Shown here piece by piece: positions 16,546 to 30,500 of a stretch of DNA of 64,000 bases. The notes beneath the pieces were generated by a model. The model saw nothing but the letters and a program-made list of their open reading frames with translations, had not been told where the DNA came from and did not search any database. Source of the DNA: JANQSS01 sp965249735 (GTDB lineage: Bacteria > Bacteroidota > Bacteroidia > Chitinophagales > Saprospiraceae); assembly GCA_965249735.1 (NCBI GenBank), contig CBDFMS010000025.1:744001-808000 (forward strand). Direction: 5' to 3'. Both the position numbers and the translations under genes were made by a program. Each line of letters opens with the position of its first letter. Positions within the stretch are counted from its first letter, which is position 1.

Positions 16546-17528
16546 ACACTACTGTTGTGAATGTGATGGTACCTCTTGCACCAACAACCTGTACCGTTGT
16601 GATAATAAATGAACCAGACCCTGTTTCATGTACACTGAGTGATTTTACAAATGTTACCTGCAACGGACTAGATGACGGTACAATTAGTGTTGTTGCAGCT
16701 GGTGGTTCAGCCCCTTATGACTATGACAATGGTACTTCAACGAATACCGACGGCTCCTTCACAGGCCTGGCAACAGGTACTTACAGCATCACTATAACAG
16801 ATGCGAACGGTTGTACGACAACCTGTGATGATGTGATTATCACTGAGCCTTCTGCTGTGACATGCATGATCAATTCGAGTTCAGATGTGAGCTGTAATGG
16901 ATTTGCAGATGGCTCAATCAGCGTTAGTGCCGGTGGAGGTACAGGCCCCTATGTGTATGATGATGGAACGACGACAAATATAAATGGTTCCTTCACAGGA
17001 TTAGCAGCGGGCACTTACAGTATCACCATAATAGATGCCAACAGCTGTACGACAACATGTCCCAATATATTAATCGAAGAACCTACAGCGGTGACCTGTA
17101 CAATCAATTCAAGTTCAGATATTAGTTGCAATGGATTAGATGATGGTTCTATCAGTGCGAGCGCCGGTGGTGGCATTGGACCATATGTATATAATATTGG
17201 TGGAGGTGTCACGAATGCAGATGGCCAGTTTTCTGGACTGTCGGCAAACACGTACAATATTACTATAACGGATGCGAACGGATGTACTGCAACCTGTGGT
17301 GACGTGATTATTTTGGAGCCTGGAGCGCTTTCATGCATAATTGATGGCACCGCTAATGAGACTTGTAGAGAATTTGATGATGGTACGATAGATGTTAGCG
17401 CAGTTGGTGGAACAGCCCCATATGTGTATGACATAGGAGGTGGTGTCACAAATACTGATGGAAGCTTCAGCGGTCTGGAAGCTGGCACTTATAATATTAC
17501 AATTACTGACGCCAATGGATGTCAATAA
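15735..17528 (+). CDS. Secreted SprB-repeat protein, paralogue of the giant gene's N-terminus
   Basis: 597 aa. Residues 1-21 are a signal peptide (MIKKLLIFAFISILIVPLGWG). Residues ~22-190 are the same unnamed N-terminal module as in the gene before, followed by the Ig-like domain (to ~residue 275). Residues ~290-597 are four SprB repeats (NVTCNGLDDG, DVSCNGFADG, DISCNGLDDG, NETCREFDDG types), the last ending NITITDANGCQ then TAA. The first ~810 bases match the start of the giant gene at 17745 almost exactly at a constant 2010-bp offset, mostly with synonymous differences. After that the two genes diverge into different SprB repeats. It has no T9SS tail. It may be a recent duplicate that donates or receives sequence from its giant neighbour by gene conversion (inference). 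Confidence 0.88.
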   Translation: MIKKLLIFAFISILIVPLGWGQQDTMTLSIVEATGSGSCGDSTDCSSNQICFNLIGVPSSGIIGYQVANYDIWLSTTGGQAIGATLPIISETSCIAFNTTDLVGNAGNIRVGANDVGGNPIDFVSGDNIIHNFCISYNNLAELQAVLTGASPGLPGGSAMSASIAGDPMTTLDVFLTEATLVLSSNTISCILTPDTISIVVPADSTFTVCVDTTELPGNLNSIASCGDPSNGGSLSNPNSVDGCIDYTAPNTPGTTDAFCIVFCDDGGSCDTTVVNVMVPLAPTTCTVVIINEPDPVSCTLSDFTNVTCNGLDDGTISVVAAGGSAPYDYDNGTSTNTDGSFTGLATGTYSITITDANGCTTTCDDVIITEPSAVTCMINSSSDVSCNGFADGSISVSAGGGTGPYVYDDGTTTNINGSFTGLAAGTYSITIIDANSCTTTCPNILIEEPTAVTCTINSSSDISCNGLDDGSISASAGGGIGPYVYNIGGGVTNADGQFSGLSANTYNITITDANGCTATCGDVIILEPGALSCIIDGTANETCREFDDGTIDVSAVGGTAPYVYDIGGGVTNTDGSFSGLEAGTYNITITDANGCQ

Positions 17529-17729
17529 ACTTGGCGTAAATGTTTGTCGCACTTTTAGTGGACATACATAGAATGAAAACTATATCGATTTGAAAAATAG
17601 AACAATTTCCATAATAAAAAATGCGCTCATCGCCCAAGTGATCTAATAACTGAGGTGATGAAATCATCAATTACCTAATGGAAAATTGAGGGTTCGAAAA
17701 TCGAAAATGAATTAAGACAAGATGATTTT

Positions 17730-17747
17730 GAAATGCGAAATATCATG
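17730..17747 (+). promoter_or_regulatory. Conserved start-site leader, copy 4
   Basis: The sequence gaaatgcgaaatatcatg ends in ATG 17745. As in copy 1, the upstream ATG (17733) is in frame and open (ATG CGA), giving a longer apparent start (MRNIMIKK). Copies 2 and 3, with TAA in that place, favour the start at 17745 (MIKKLL). Confidence 0.65.
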
Positions 17748-18555
17748 ATTAAAAAACTACTAATTTTTGCCTTTATCTCGATAATTATTGTGCCATTAGC
17801 ACGGGGACAGCAAGATACAATGACATTGAGCATTGTTGAGGCTACAGGATCTGGTAGCTGTGGGGATTCTACAGATTGTAGCAGCAATCAAATATGCTTC
17901 AATCTAATAGGAGTTCCATCATCTGGCATCATAGGTTATCAAGTTGCTAATTATGACATCTGGCTGTCTACCACTGGAGGACAAGCTATCGGGGCAACAT
18001 TGCCTATTATTTCAGAAACTAGTTGTATTGCATTTAATACGACTGACTTAGTTGGGAATGCTGGGAATATAAGAGTAGGCGCCAATGATGTTGGAGGCAA
18101 TCCAACTGACTTTGTATCAGGTGATAATATTATTCATAATTTTTGCATTAGTTATAACAATTTAGCTGAACTACAAGCAGTATTAACAGGTGCATCACCA
18201 GGTCTTCCTGGTGGTAGTGCTATGTCTGCAAGTATAGCTGGTGACCCAATGACCACCCTCGATGTCTTCTTAACTGAAGCGACATTGGTTTTAAGTAGTA
18301 ATACAGTTTCATGTATCCTAACACCGGACACAATCTCAATAGTGGTTCCTGCGGATAGCACATTTACTGTGTGTGTGGATACAACAGAGCTGCCGGGAAA
18401 CTTAAATAGTATAGCCAGTTGTGGTGATCCAAATAATGGTGGTACTTTAAGTAATCCAAATTCAACAGATGGTTGCATAGACTATATGGCTCCAAGTACA
18501 CCTGGAACGACCGATGCTTTTTGTATTGTTTTCTGTGACGATGGAGGTAGTTGTG
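17745..18555 (+). repeat. N-terminal module duplicate, copy B (pairs with 15735-16545)
   Basis: Second copy of the duplicated signal peptide, N-terminal module and Ig-like domain described for 15735-16545. Coding differences are few (for example I-to-T at GNPIDF/GNPTDF). Confidence 0.85.
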
Positions 18556-21500
18556 ACACGACAATAGTAATCGTGACTGTTCCAGTTCTTCCCACAACTT
18601 GTCCAGCCATTGTCATTACACAACCGGATCCTTGGATATGTACAATTACTCCAGGAACAGATGTAAGCTGTAATGGATTTGCAGATGGCTCCTTTAGTGT
18701 TAGCGCCAGTGGCGCCACCAGCCCATATGTGTATGATGATGGAAGTACGACAAATACGGATGGCTCCTTCACTGGATTAGCGGCAGGCACCTACAGCATC
18801 ACGATAACGGATGCGAACGGCTGTACGACGACATGTGATGATGTGATCATTGGAGAACCAGATGCATTAACGTGTACAATTACGCCGGGAACAGAAGTAA
18901 GCTGTAATGGATTTGCAGATGGCTCCTTTAGTGTAAGTGCAGTTGGTGGAACAAGTCCATATGTGTATGATGATGGAAGTACGACAAATACAGATGGTTC
19001 ATTCACAGGCTTAGATGGAGGAACCTATAGTGTTACGATAACAGATGCGAACGGCTGTACGACGACGTGTGATGATGTGATCATTACAGAGCCTGCGGCA
19101 TTGACATGTACGATTACGCCGGGAACAGATGTAAGCTGTAATGGATTTGCAGATGGCTCCTTTAGTGTAAGTGCAGTTGGCGGTACGAGTCCATATGTGT
19201 ACGATGACGGGGCGACGACAAATACGGACGGCTCCTTCACTGGATTAGCGGCAGGCAGTTACAGCATCACGATTACGGATGCGAATGGCTGTACGACGAC
19301 TTGTTCAGATGTGTTGATTACGCAACCTGATGCATTAACATGTACAATAGACGGAAGTACGAATGAGACATGTAATGAATTTGACGATGGAACGATTAGT
19401 GTAAGTGCAGTTGGCGGTACGAGTCCATATGTGTACGATGACGGGGCGACGACAAATACGGACGGCTCCTTCACTGGATTAGCGGCAGGCAGTTACAGCA
19501 TCACAATTACGGATGCGAATGGCTGTACGACGACTTGTTCAGATGTGTTGATTACCCAGCCTGATGCATTGACATGTACAATAGACGGAAGTACGAATGA
19601 GACATGTAATGAATTTGACGATGGAACGATTAATGTAAGTGCAGTTGGCGGTACGAGTCCATATGTGTATGATGATGGAAGTACGACAAATACGGACGGC
19701 TCCTTCACTGGATTAGCGGCCGGCAGTTACAGCATCACAATTACGGATGCGAATGGCTGTACGACGACATGTGATGATGTGTTGATTACGCAACCTGATG
19801 CATTGACATGTACAATAGACGGAAGTACGAATGAGACATGTAATGAATTTGACGATGGAACGATTAGTGTAAGTGCAGTTGGCGGTACGAGTCCATATGT
19901 GTATGACGATGGAAGTACGACAAATACGGACGGCTCCTTCACTGGATTAGCGGCGGGCAGTTACAGCATTACAATTACGGATGCGAATGGCTGTACGACG
20001 ACATGTGATGATGTGTTGATTACCCAGCCTGATGCATTGACATGTACAATAGACGGAAGTACGAATGAGACATGTAATGAATTTGACGATGGAACGATTA
20101 ATGTAAGTGCAGTTGGCGGTACGAGTCCATATGTGTATGATGATGGAAGTACGACAAATACGGACGGCTCCTTCACCGGATTAGCGGCGGGCAGTTACAG
20201 CATCACAATTACGGATGCGAATGGCTGTACAACGACATGTGATGATGTGTTGATTACGCAACCTGATGCATTAACATGTACAATAGACGGAAGTACGAAT
20301 GAGACATGTAATGAATTTGACGATGGAACGATTAATGTAAGTGCAGTTGGCGGTACGAGTCCATATGTGTATGATGATGGAAGTACGACGAATACAGACG
20401 GCTCCTTCACTGGATTAGCGGCGGGCAGTTACAGCATTACAATTACGGATGCGAATGGCTGTACGACGACTTGTTCAGATGTATTGATTACCCAGCCTGA
20501 TGCATTGACATGTACAATAGACGGAAGTACGAATGAGACATGTAATGAATTTGACGATGGAACGATTAATGTAAGTGCAGTTGGCGGTACGAGTCCATAT
20601 GTGTATGACGATGGAAGTACGACAAATACGGACGGCTCCTTCACTGGATTAGCGGCCGGCAGTTACAGCATTACAATTACGGATGCGAATGGCTGTACGA
20701 CGACATGTGATGATGTGTTGATTACGCAACCTGATGCATTGACATGTACAATAGACGGAAGTACGAATGAGACATGTAATGAATTTGACGATGGAACGAT
20801 TAATGTAAGTGCAGTTGGCGGAACGAGTCCATATGTCTATGATGATGGAAGTACGACAAATACGGACGGCTCCTTCACTGGATTAGCGGCGGGCAGTTAC
20901 AGCATCACAATTACGGATGCGAATGGCTGTACGACGACATGTGATGATGTGTTGATTATGCAACCTGATGCATTGACATGTACAATAGACGGAAGTACGA
21001 ATGAGACATGTAATGAATTTGACGATGGAACGATTAGTGTAAGTGCAGTTGGCGGTACGAGTCCATATGTGTATGATGATGGAACGACAACAAATACAGA
21101 CGGATCATTTACAGGCCTGGCGGCAGGTAGTTACAGTATTACAATTACGGATGCGAATGGCTGTACGACGACATGTGATGATGTGTTGATTACCCAGCCT
21201 GATGCATTGACATGTACAATAGACGGAAGTACGAATGAGACATGTAATGAATTTGACGATGGAACGATTAATGTGAGTGCAGTTGGCGGTACGAGTCCAT
21301 ATGTGTATGACGATGGAAGTACGACAAATACGGACGGCTCCTTCACTGGATTAGCGGCGGGCAGTTACAGCATCACAATTACGGATGCGAATGGCTGTAC
21401 GACGACATGTGATGATGTGTTGATTACCCAGCCTGATGCATTGACATGTACAATAGACGGAAGTACGAATGAGACATGTAATGAATTTGACGATGGAACG

Positions 21501-24500
21501 ATTAGTGTAAGTGCAGTTGGCGGTACGAGTCCATATGTCTATGACGATGGAAGTACGACAAATACGGACGGCTCCTTCACTGGATTAGCGGCCGGCAGTT
21601 ACAGCATCACAATTACGGATGCGAATGGCTGTACGACGACATGTGATGATGTGTTGATTACGCAACCTGATGCATTGACATGTACAATAGACGGAAGTAC
21701 GAATGAGACATGTAATGAATTTGACGATGGAACGATTAGTGTAAGTGCAGTTGGCGGTACGAGTCCATATGTGTATGACGATGGAAGTACGACAAATACA
21801 GACGGATCATTCACTGGATTAGCGGCCGGCAGTTACAGCATCACGATTACGGATGCGAATGGCTGTACGACGACATGTGATGATGTGTTGATTACGCAAC
21901 CTGATGCATTAACATGTACAATAGACGGAAGTACGAATGAGACATGTAATGAATTTGACGATGGAACGATTAGTGTAAGTGCAGTTGGCGGTACGAGTCC
22001 ATATGTGTATGATGATGGAAGTACGACAAATACGGACGGCTCCTTCACCGGATTAGCGGCAGGCAGTTACAGCATCACGATTACGGATGCGAATGGCTGT
22101 ACAACGACATGTGATGATGTGTTGATTACGCAACCTGATGCATTGACATGTACAATAGACGGAAGTACGAATGAGACATGTAATGAATTTGACGATGGAA
22201 CGATTAATGTGAGTGCAGTTGGCGGTACGAGTCCATATGTGTATGATGATGGAAGTACGACAAATACGGACGGCTCCTTCACCGGATTAGCGGCAGGCAG
22301 TTACAGCATCACGATTACGGATGCGAATGGCTGTACGACGACATGTGATGATGTGTTGATTACGCAACCTGATGCATTGACATGTACAATAGACGGAAGT
22401 ACGAATGAGACATGTAATGAATTTGACGATGGAACGATTAATGTAAGTGCAGTTGGCGGTACGAGTCCATATGTGTATGACGATGGAAGTACGACGAATA
22501 CAGACGGCTCCTTCACTGGATTAGCGGCCGGCAGTTACAGCATTACAATTACGGATGCGAATGGCTGTACGACGACATGTGATGATGTGTTGATTACGCA
22601 GCCTGATGCATTGACATGTACAATAGACGGAAGTACGAATGAGACATGTAATGAATTTGACGATGGAACGATTAGTGTGAGTGCAGTTGGCGGTACGAGT
22701 CCATATGTGTATGACGATGGAAGTACGACAAATACGGACGGCTCCTTCACTGGATTAGCGGCGGGCAGTTACAGCATCACAATTACGGATGCGAATGGCT
22801 GTACGACGACATGTGATGATGTGTTGATTATGCAACCTGATGCATTGACATGTACAATAGACGGAAGTACGAATGAGACATGTAATGAATTTGACGATGG
22901 AACGATTAGTGTAAGTGCAGTTGGCGGTACGAGTCCATATGTGTATGATGATGGAACGACAACAAATACAGACGGATCATTTACAGGCCTGGCGGCAGGT
23001 AGTTACAGTATTACAATTACGGATGCGAATGGCTGTACGACGACATGTGATGATGTGTTGATTACCCAGCCTGATGCATTGACATGTACAATAGACGGAA
23101 GTACGAATGAGACATGTAATGAATTTGACGATGGAACGATTAATGTGAGTGCAGTTGGCGGTACGAGTCCATATGTGTATGATGATGGAAGTACGACAAA
23201 TACGGACGGCTCCTTCACTGGATTAGCGGCGGGCAGTTACAGCATCACGATTACGGATGCGAATGGCTGTACGACGACATGTGATGATGTGTTGATTACC
23301 CAGCCTGATGCATTGACATGTACAATAGACGGAAGTACGAATGAGACATGTAATGAATTTGACGATGGAACGATTAATGTGAGTGCAGTTGGCGGTACGA
23401 GTCCATATGTGTATGATGATGGAAGTACGACAAATACGGACGGCTCCTTCACTGGATTAGCGGCGGGCAGTTACAGCATCACAATTACGGATGCGAATGG
23501 CTGTACGACGACATGTGATGATGTGTTGATTACCCAGCCTGATGCATTGACATGTACAATAGACGGAAGTACGAATGAGACATGTAATGAATTTGACGAT
23601 GGAACGATTAATGTAAGTGCAGTTGGCGGTACGAGTCCATATGTGTATGATGATGGAAGTACGACAAATACGGACGGCTCCTTCACTGGATTAGCGGCCG
23701 GCAGTTACAGCATCACAATTACGGATGCGAATGGCTGTACGACAACATGTGATGATGTGTTGATTACCCAGCCTGATGCATTGACATGTACAATAGACGG
23801 AAGTACGAATGAGACATGTAATGAATTTGACGATGGAACGATTAATGTGAGTGCAGTTGGCGGTACGAGTCCATATGTGTATGACGACGGAAGTACGACA
23901 AATACGGACGGCTCCTTCACCGGATTAGCGGCGGGCAGTTACAGCATCACGATTACGGATGCGAATGGCTGTACGACGACATGTGATGATGTGTTGATTA
24001 CGCAACCTGATGCATTGGCATGTACAATAGACGGAAGTACGAATGAGACATGTAATGAATTTGACGATGGAACGATTAATGTAAGTGCAGTTGGCGGTAC
24101 GAGTCCATATGTGTATGATGATGGAAGTACGACGAATACAGACGGCTCCTTCACCGGATTAGCGGCCGGCAGTTACAGCATTACAATTACGGATGCGAAT
24201 GGCTGTACGACGACTTGTTCAGATGTATTGATTACCCAGCCTGATGCATTGACATGTACAATAGACGGAAGTACGAATGAGACATGTAATGAATTTGACG
24301 ATGGAACGATTAGTGTAAGTGCAGTTGGCGGTACGAGTCCATATGTGTATGACGATGGAAGTACGACAAATACGGACGGCTCCTTCACTGGATTAGCGGC
24401 AGGCAGTTACAGCATTACAATTACGGATGCGAATGGCTGTACGACGACATGTGATGATGTGTTGATTACGCAGCCTGATGCATTGACATGTACAATAGAC

Positions 24501-27500
24501 GGAAGTACGAATGAGACATGTAATGAATTTGACGATGGAACGATTAATGTAAGTGCAGTTGGCGGTACGAGTCCATATGTGTATGATGATGGAAGTACGA
24601 CAAATACGGACGGCTCCTTCACTGGATTAGCGGCGGGCAGTTACAGCATCACAATTACGGATGCGAATGGTTGTACGACGACATGTGATGATGTGTTGAT
24701 TACCCAGCCTGATGCATTGACATGTACAATAGACGGAAGTACGAATGAGACATGTAATGAATTTGACGATGGAACGATTAATGTAAGTGCAGTTGGCGGT
24801 ACGAGTCCATATGTCTATGACGATGGAAGTACGACAAATACGGACGGCTCCTTCACTGGATTAGCGGCCGGCAGTTACAGCATCACGATTACGGATGCGA
24901 ATGGCTGTACGACGACATGTGATGATGTGTTGATTACCCAACCTGATGCATTGACATGTACAATAGACGGAAGTACGAATGAGACATGTAATGAATTTGA
25001 CGATGGAACGATTAATGTAGGTGCAGTTGGCGGTACGAGTCCATATGTGTATGACGATGGAAGCACGACGAATACGGACGGCTCCTTCACTGGATTAGCG
25101 GCCGGCAGTTACAGCATTACAATTACGGATGCGAATGGCTGTACGACGACATGTGATGATGTGTTGATTACCCAACCTGATGCATTGACATGTACAATAG
25201 ACGGAAGTACGAATGAGACATGTAATGAATTTGACGATGGAACGATTAATGTGAGTGCAGTTGGCGGTACGAGTCCATATGTGTATGACGACGGAAGTAC
25301 GACGAATACAGACGGCTCCTTCACTGGATTAGCGGCCGGCAGTTACAGCATCACGATTACGGATGCGAATGGCTGTACGACGACATGTGATGATGTGTTG
25401 ATTACCCAGCCTGATGCATTGACATGTACAATAGACGGAAGTACGAATGAGACATGTAATGAATTTGACGATGGAACGATTAATGTAAGTGCAGTTGGCG
25501 GTACGAGTCCATATGTGTATGACGATGGAAGTACGACAAATACGGATGGCTCCTTCACTGGATTAGCGGCCGGCAGTTACAGCATTACGATTACGGATGC
25601 GAATGGTTGTACGACGACATGTGATGATGTGTTGATTACGCAACCTGATGCATTGACATGTACAATAGACGGAAGTACGAATGAGACATGTAATGAATTT
25701 GACGATGGAACGATTAGTGTGAGTGCCGTTGGCGGTACGAGTCCATATGTGTATGACGATGGAAGTACGACAAATACGGATGGCTCCTTCACTGGATTAG
25801 CGGCCGGCAGTTACAGCATCACGATTACGGATGCAAATGGCTGTACGACGACATGTGATGATGTGTTGATTACGCAACCTGATGCATTGACATGTACAAT
25901 AGACGGAAGTACGAATGAGACATGTAATGAATTTGACGATGGAACGATTAATGTGAGTGCAGTTGGTGGAACAAGTCCATATGTGTATGACGATGGAAGT
26001 ACGACAAATACGGATGGCTCCTTCACCGGATTAGCGGCCGGCAGTTACAGCATCACGATTACGGATGCGAATGGCTGTACGACGACATGTGATGATGTGC
26101 TGATTACGCAACCTGATGCATTGACATGTACAATAGACGGAAGTACGAATGAGACATGTAATGAATTTGATGATGGAACGATTAATGTAAGTGCCGTTGG
26201 CGGTACGAGTCCATATGTGTATGACGATGGAAGTACGACAAATACGGACGGCTCCTTCACTGGATTAGCGGCCGGCAGTTACAGCATTACGATTACGGAT
26301 GCGAATGGCTGTACGACGACATGTGATGATGTGCTGATTACCCAGCCTGATGCATTGACATGTACAATAGACGGAAGTACGAATGAGACATGTAATGAAT
26401 TTGACGATGGAACGATTAGTGTAAGTGCCGTTGGCGGTACGAGTCCATATGTGTATGACGATGGAAGTACGACAAATACGGACGGCTCCTTCACCGGATT
26501 AGCGGCCGGCAGTTACAGCATCACGATTACAGATGCGAATGGCTGTACGACGACATGTGATGATGTGTTGATTACCCAGCCTGGTGCATTAACATGTACA
26601 ATAGACGGAAGTACGAATGAGACATGTAATGAATTTGACGATGGAACGATTAATGTAAGTGCCGTTGGCGGTACGAGTCCATATGTGTATGACGATGGAA
26701 GTACGACAAATACGGACGGCTCCTTCACTGGATTAGCGGCAGGCAGTTACAGCATTACGATTACAGATGCGAATGGCTGTACGACGACATGTGATGATGT
26801 GTTGATTACCCAGCCTGATGCATTAACATGTACAGTGATTGGAAGTTCGGGAGGATCTTGTAATGATCTCAGTAATGGAACGATTAATGTAATTGCAGTT
26901 GGCGGTACGAGTCCATATGTGTATGATGATGGAAGTACGACAAATACGGATGGTGCGTTTGCCGGCTTAACAGCAGGAACGTACAGCATCACGATCACGG
27001 ATGCGAACGGCTGTACAACTACCTGTCCTGATATTGAAGTCGACGAACCTACACCATTGACATGTACAATAGACGGAAGTACGAATGAGACATGTAATGA
27101 ATTTGACGATGGAACGATTAATGTAAGTGCAGGTGGCGGATCACCCCCATATGTGTATGATGACGGGACGACGACAAATACGGACGGCTCCTTCACTGGA
27201 TTAGCGGCCGGCAGTTACAGCATTACAATTACGGATGCGAATGGCTGTACGACGACATGTGATGATGTGTTGATTACGCAACCTGATGCATTAACATGTA
27301 CAATAGACGGAAGTACGAATGAGACATGTAATGAATTTGACGATGGAACGATTAATGTGAGTGCAGTTGGTGGAACAAGTCCATATGTGTATGACGATGG
27401 AAGTACGACAAATACGGACGGCTCCTTCACTGGATTAGCGGCAGGCAGTTACAGCATCACGATTACGGATGCGAATGGTTGTACGACGACATGTGATGAT

Positions 27501-30500
27501 GTGTTGATTACGCAACCTGATGCATTGACATGTACAATAGACGGAAGTACGAATGAGACATGTAATGAATTTGACGATGGAACGATTAGTGTAAGTGCAG
27601 TTGGCGGTACGAGTCCATATGTGTATGACGATGGAAGTACGACAAATACGGACGGCTCCTTCACTGGATTAGCGGCAGGCAGTTACAGCATCACGATTAC
27701 GGATGCGAATGGCTGTACGACGACATGTGATGATGTGTTGATTACCCAGCCTGATGCATTAACATGTACAATAGACGGAAGTACGAATGAGACATGTAAT
27801 GAATTTGACGATGGAACGATTAGTGTAAGTGCCGTTGGCGGTACGAGTCCATATGTGTATGACGATGGAAGTACGACAAATACGGACGGCTCCTTCACTG
27901 GATTAGCGGCCGGCAGTTACAGCATTACAATTACGGATGCGAATGGCTGTACGACGACATGTGATGATGTGTTGATTACGCAACCTGATGCATTGACATG
28001 TACAATAGACGGAAGTACGAATGAGACATGTAATGAATTTGACGATGGAACGATTAATGTAAGTGCAGTTGGCGGAACGAGTCCATATGTCTATGATGAT
28101 GGAAGTACGACAAATACGGACGGCTCCTTCACTGGATTAGCGGCGGGCAGTTACAGCATCACGATTACGGATGCAAATGGCTGTACGACGACATGTGATG
28201 ATGTGTTGATTACGCAACCTGATGCATTGACATGTACAATAGACGGAAGTACGAATGAGACATGTAATGAATTTGACGATGGAACGATTAATGTAAGTGC
28301 AGTAGGTGGAACAAGCCCATATGTGTATGATGATGGAAGTACGACAAATACGGATGGCTCCTTCACCGGATTAGCGGCCGGCAGTTACAGCATTACGATT
28401 ACGGATGCGAATGGTTGTACGACGACATGTGATGATGTGTTGATTACGCAACCTGATGCATTGACATGTACAATAGACGGAAGTACGAATGAGACATGTA
28501 ATGAATTTGATGATGGAACGATTAATGTAAGTGCCGTTGGTGGTACGAGTCCATATGTGTATGACGATGGAAGTACGACGAATACAGACGGCTCCTTCAC
28601 TGGATTAGCGGCCGGCAGTTACAGCATCACGATTACGGATGCAAATGGCTGTACGACGACATGTGATGATGTGTTGATTACCCAACCTGATGCATTAACA
28701 TGTACAATAGACGGAAGTACGAATGAGACATGTAATGAATTTGACGATGGAACGATTAGTGTAAGTGCCGTTGGCGGTACGAGTCCATATGTGTATGATG
28801 ATGGAAGTACGACAAATACGGACGGCTCCTTCACTGGATTAGCGGCGGGCAGTTACAGCATCACGATTACGGATGCGAATGGCTGTACGACGACATGTGA
28901 TGATGTGTTGATTACCCAACCTGATGCATTGACATGTACAATAGACGGAAGTACGAATGAGACATGTAATGAATTTGACGATGGAACGATTAATGTGAGT
29001 GCCGTTGGCGGTACGGGTCCATATGTGTATGACGATGGAAGTACGACAAATACGGACGGATCATTTACAGGATTAGCGGCCGGCAGTTACAGCATTACGA
29101 TTACGGATGCGAATGGTTGTACGACGACATGTGATGATGTGTTGATTACCCAGCCTGATGCATTGACATGTACAGTAATTGGAAGTTCGGGAGGATCTTG
29201 TAATGATCTCAGTAATGGAACGATTAATGTGAGTGCCGTTGGTGGAACAAGTCCATATGTCTATGACGATGGAAGTACGACAAATACGGATGGTGCGTTT
29301 ACCGGCTTAACAGCAGGAACGTACAGCATCACGATCACGGATGCGAACGGTTGTACAACAACATGTCCTGATATTGAAGTCGACGAACCTACACCATTGA
29401 CATGTACAATAGACGGAAGTACGAATGAGACATGTAATGAATTTGACGATGGAACGATTAATGTAAGTGCAGTTGGCGGATCACCCCCATATGTGTATGA
29501 TGACGGGACGACGACAAATACGGACGGCTCCTTCACTGGATTAGCGGCCGGCAGTTACAGCATCACGATTACGGATGCAAATGGCTGTACGACGACATGT
29601 GATGATGTGTTGATTACCCAACCTGATGCATTAACATGTACAATAGACGGAAGTACGAATGAGACATGTAATGAATTTGACGATGGAACGATTAATGTAA
29701 GTGCAGTTGGCGGATCACCCCCATATGTGTATGATGACGGGACGACGACAAATACGGACGGCTCCTTCACTGGATTAGCGGCGGGCAGTTACAGCATCAC
29801 GATTACGGATGCGAATGGCTGTACGACGACATGTGATGATGTGTTGATTACCCAACCTGATGCATTGACATGTACAATAGACGGAAGTACGAATGAGACA
29901 TGTAATGAATTTGACGATGGAACGATTAGTGTAAGTGCCGTTGGCGGTACGAGTCCATATGTGTATGACGATGGAAGTACGACAAATACGGACGGCTCCT
30001 TCACTGGATTAGCGGCCGGCAGTTACAGCATCACGATTACGGATGCGAATGGCTGTACGACGACATGTGATGATGTGTTGATTACTCAGCCTGATGCATT
30101 GACATGTACAATAGACGGAAGTACGAATGAGACATGTAATGAATTTGACGATGGAACGATTAATGTGAGTGCCGTTGGTGGAACAAGTCCATATGTGTAT
30201 GACAATGGAAGTACAACGAATACCGACGGATCATTTACAGGATTAGCGGCTGGCAGTTACAGCATCACGATAACGGATGCGAATGGCTGTACGACGACGT
30301 GCGATGATGTGTTGATTGGCGAACCACAAGCAGTGACATGTACGATAACTGGAAGTGAAGATGTAAGCTGTAATGGCTATACAGATGGCACGATCAGTGT
30401 ACTTGCCGGCGGTGGCACGGGACCATATGTCTATGACGATGGCAATACGACGAATACCGACGGATCATTTACAGGATTAGCGGCTGGCAGTTACAGCATT

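Noticed and set aside
12029..17528. Stop-codon readthrough or recoding at the DANGCN/Q stops of the three short genes
   Set aside because: The sequence after each stop is AT-rich non-coding DNA, not continuing repeat, so readthrough would give no domain.
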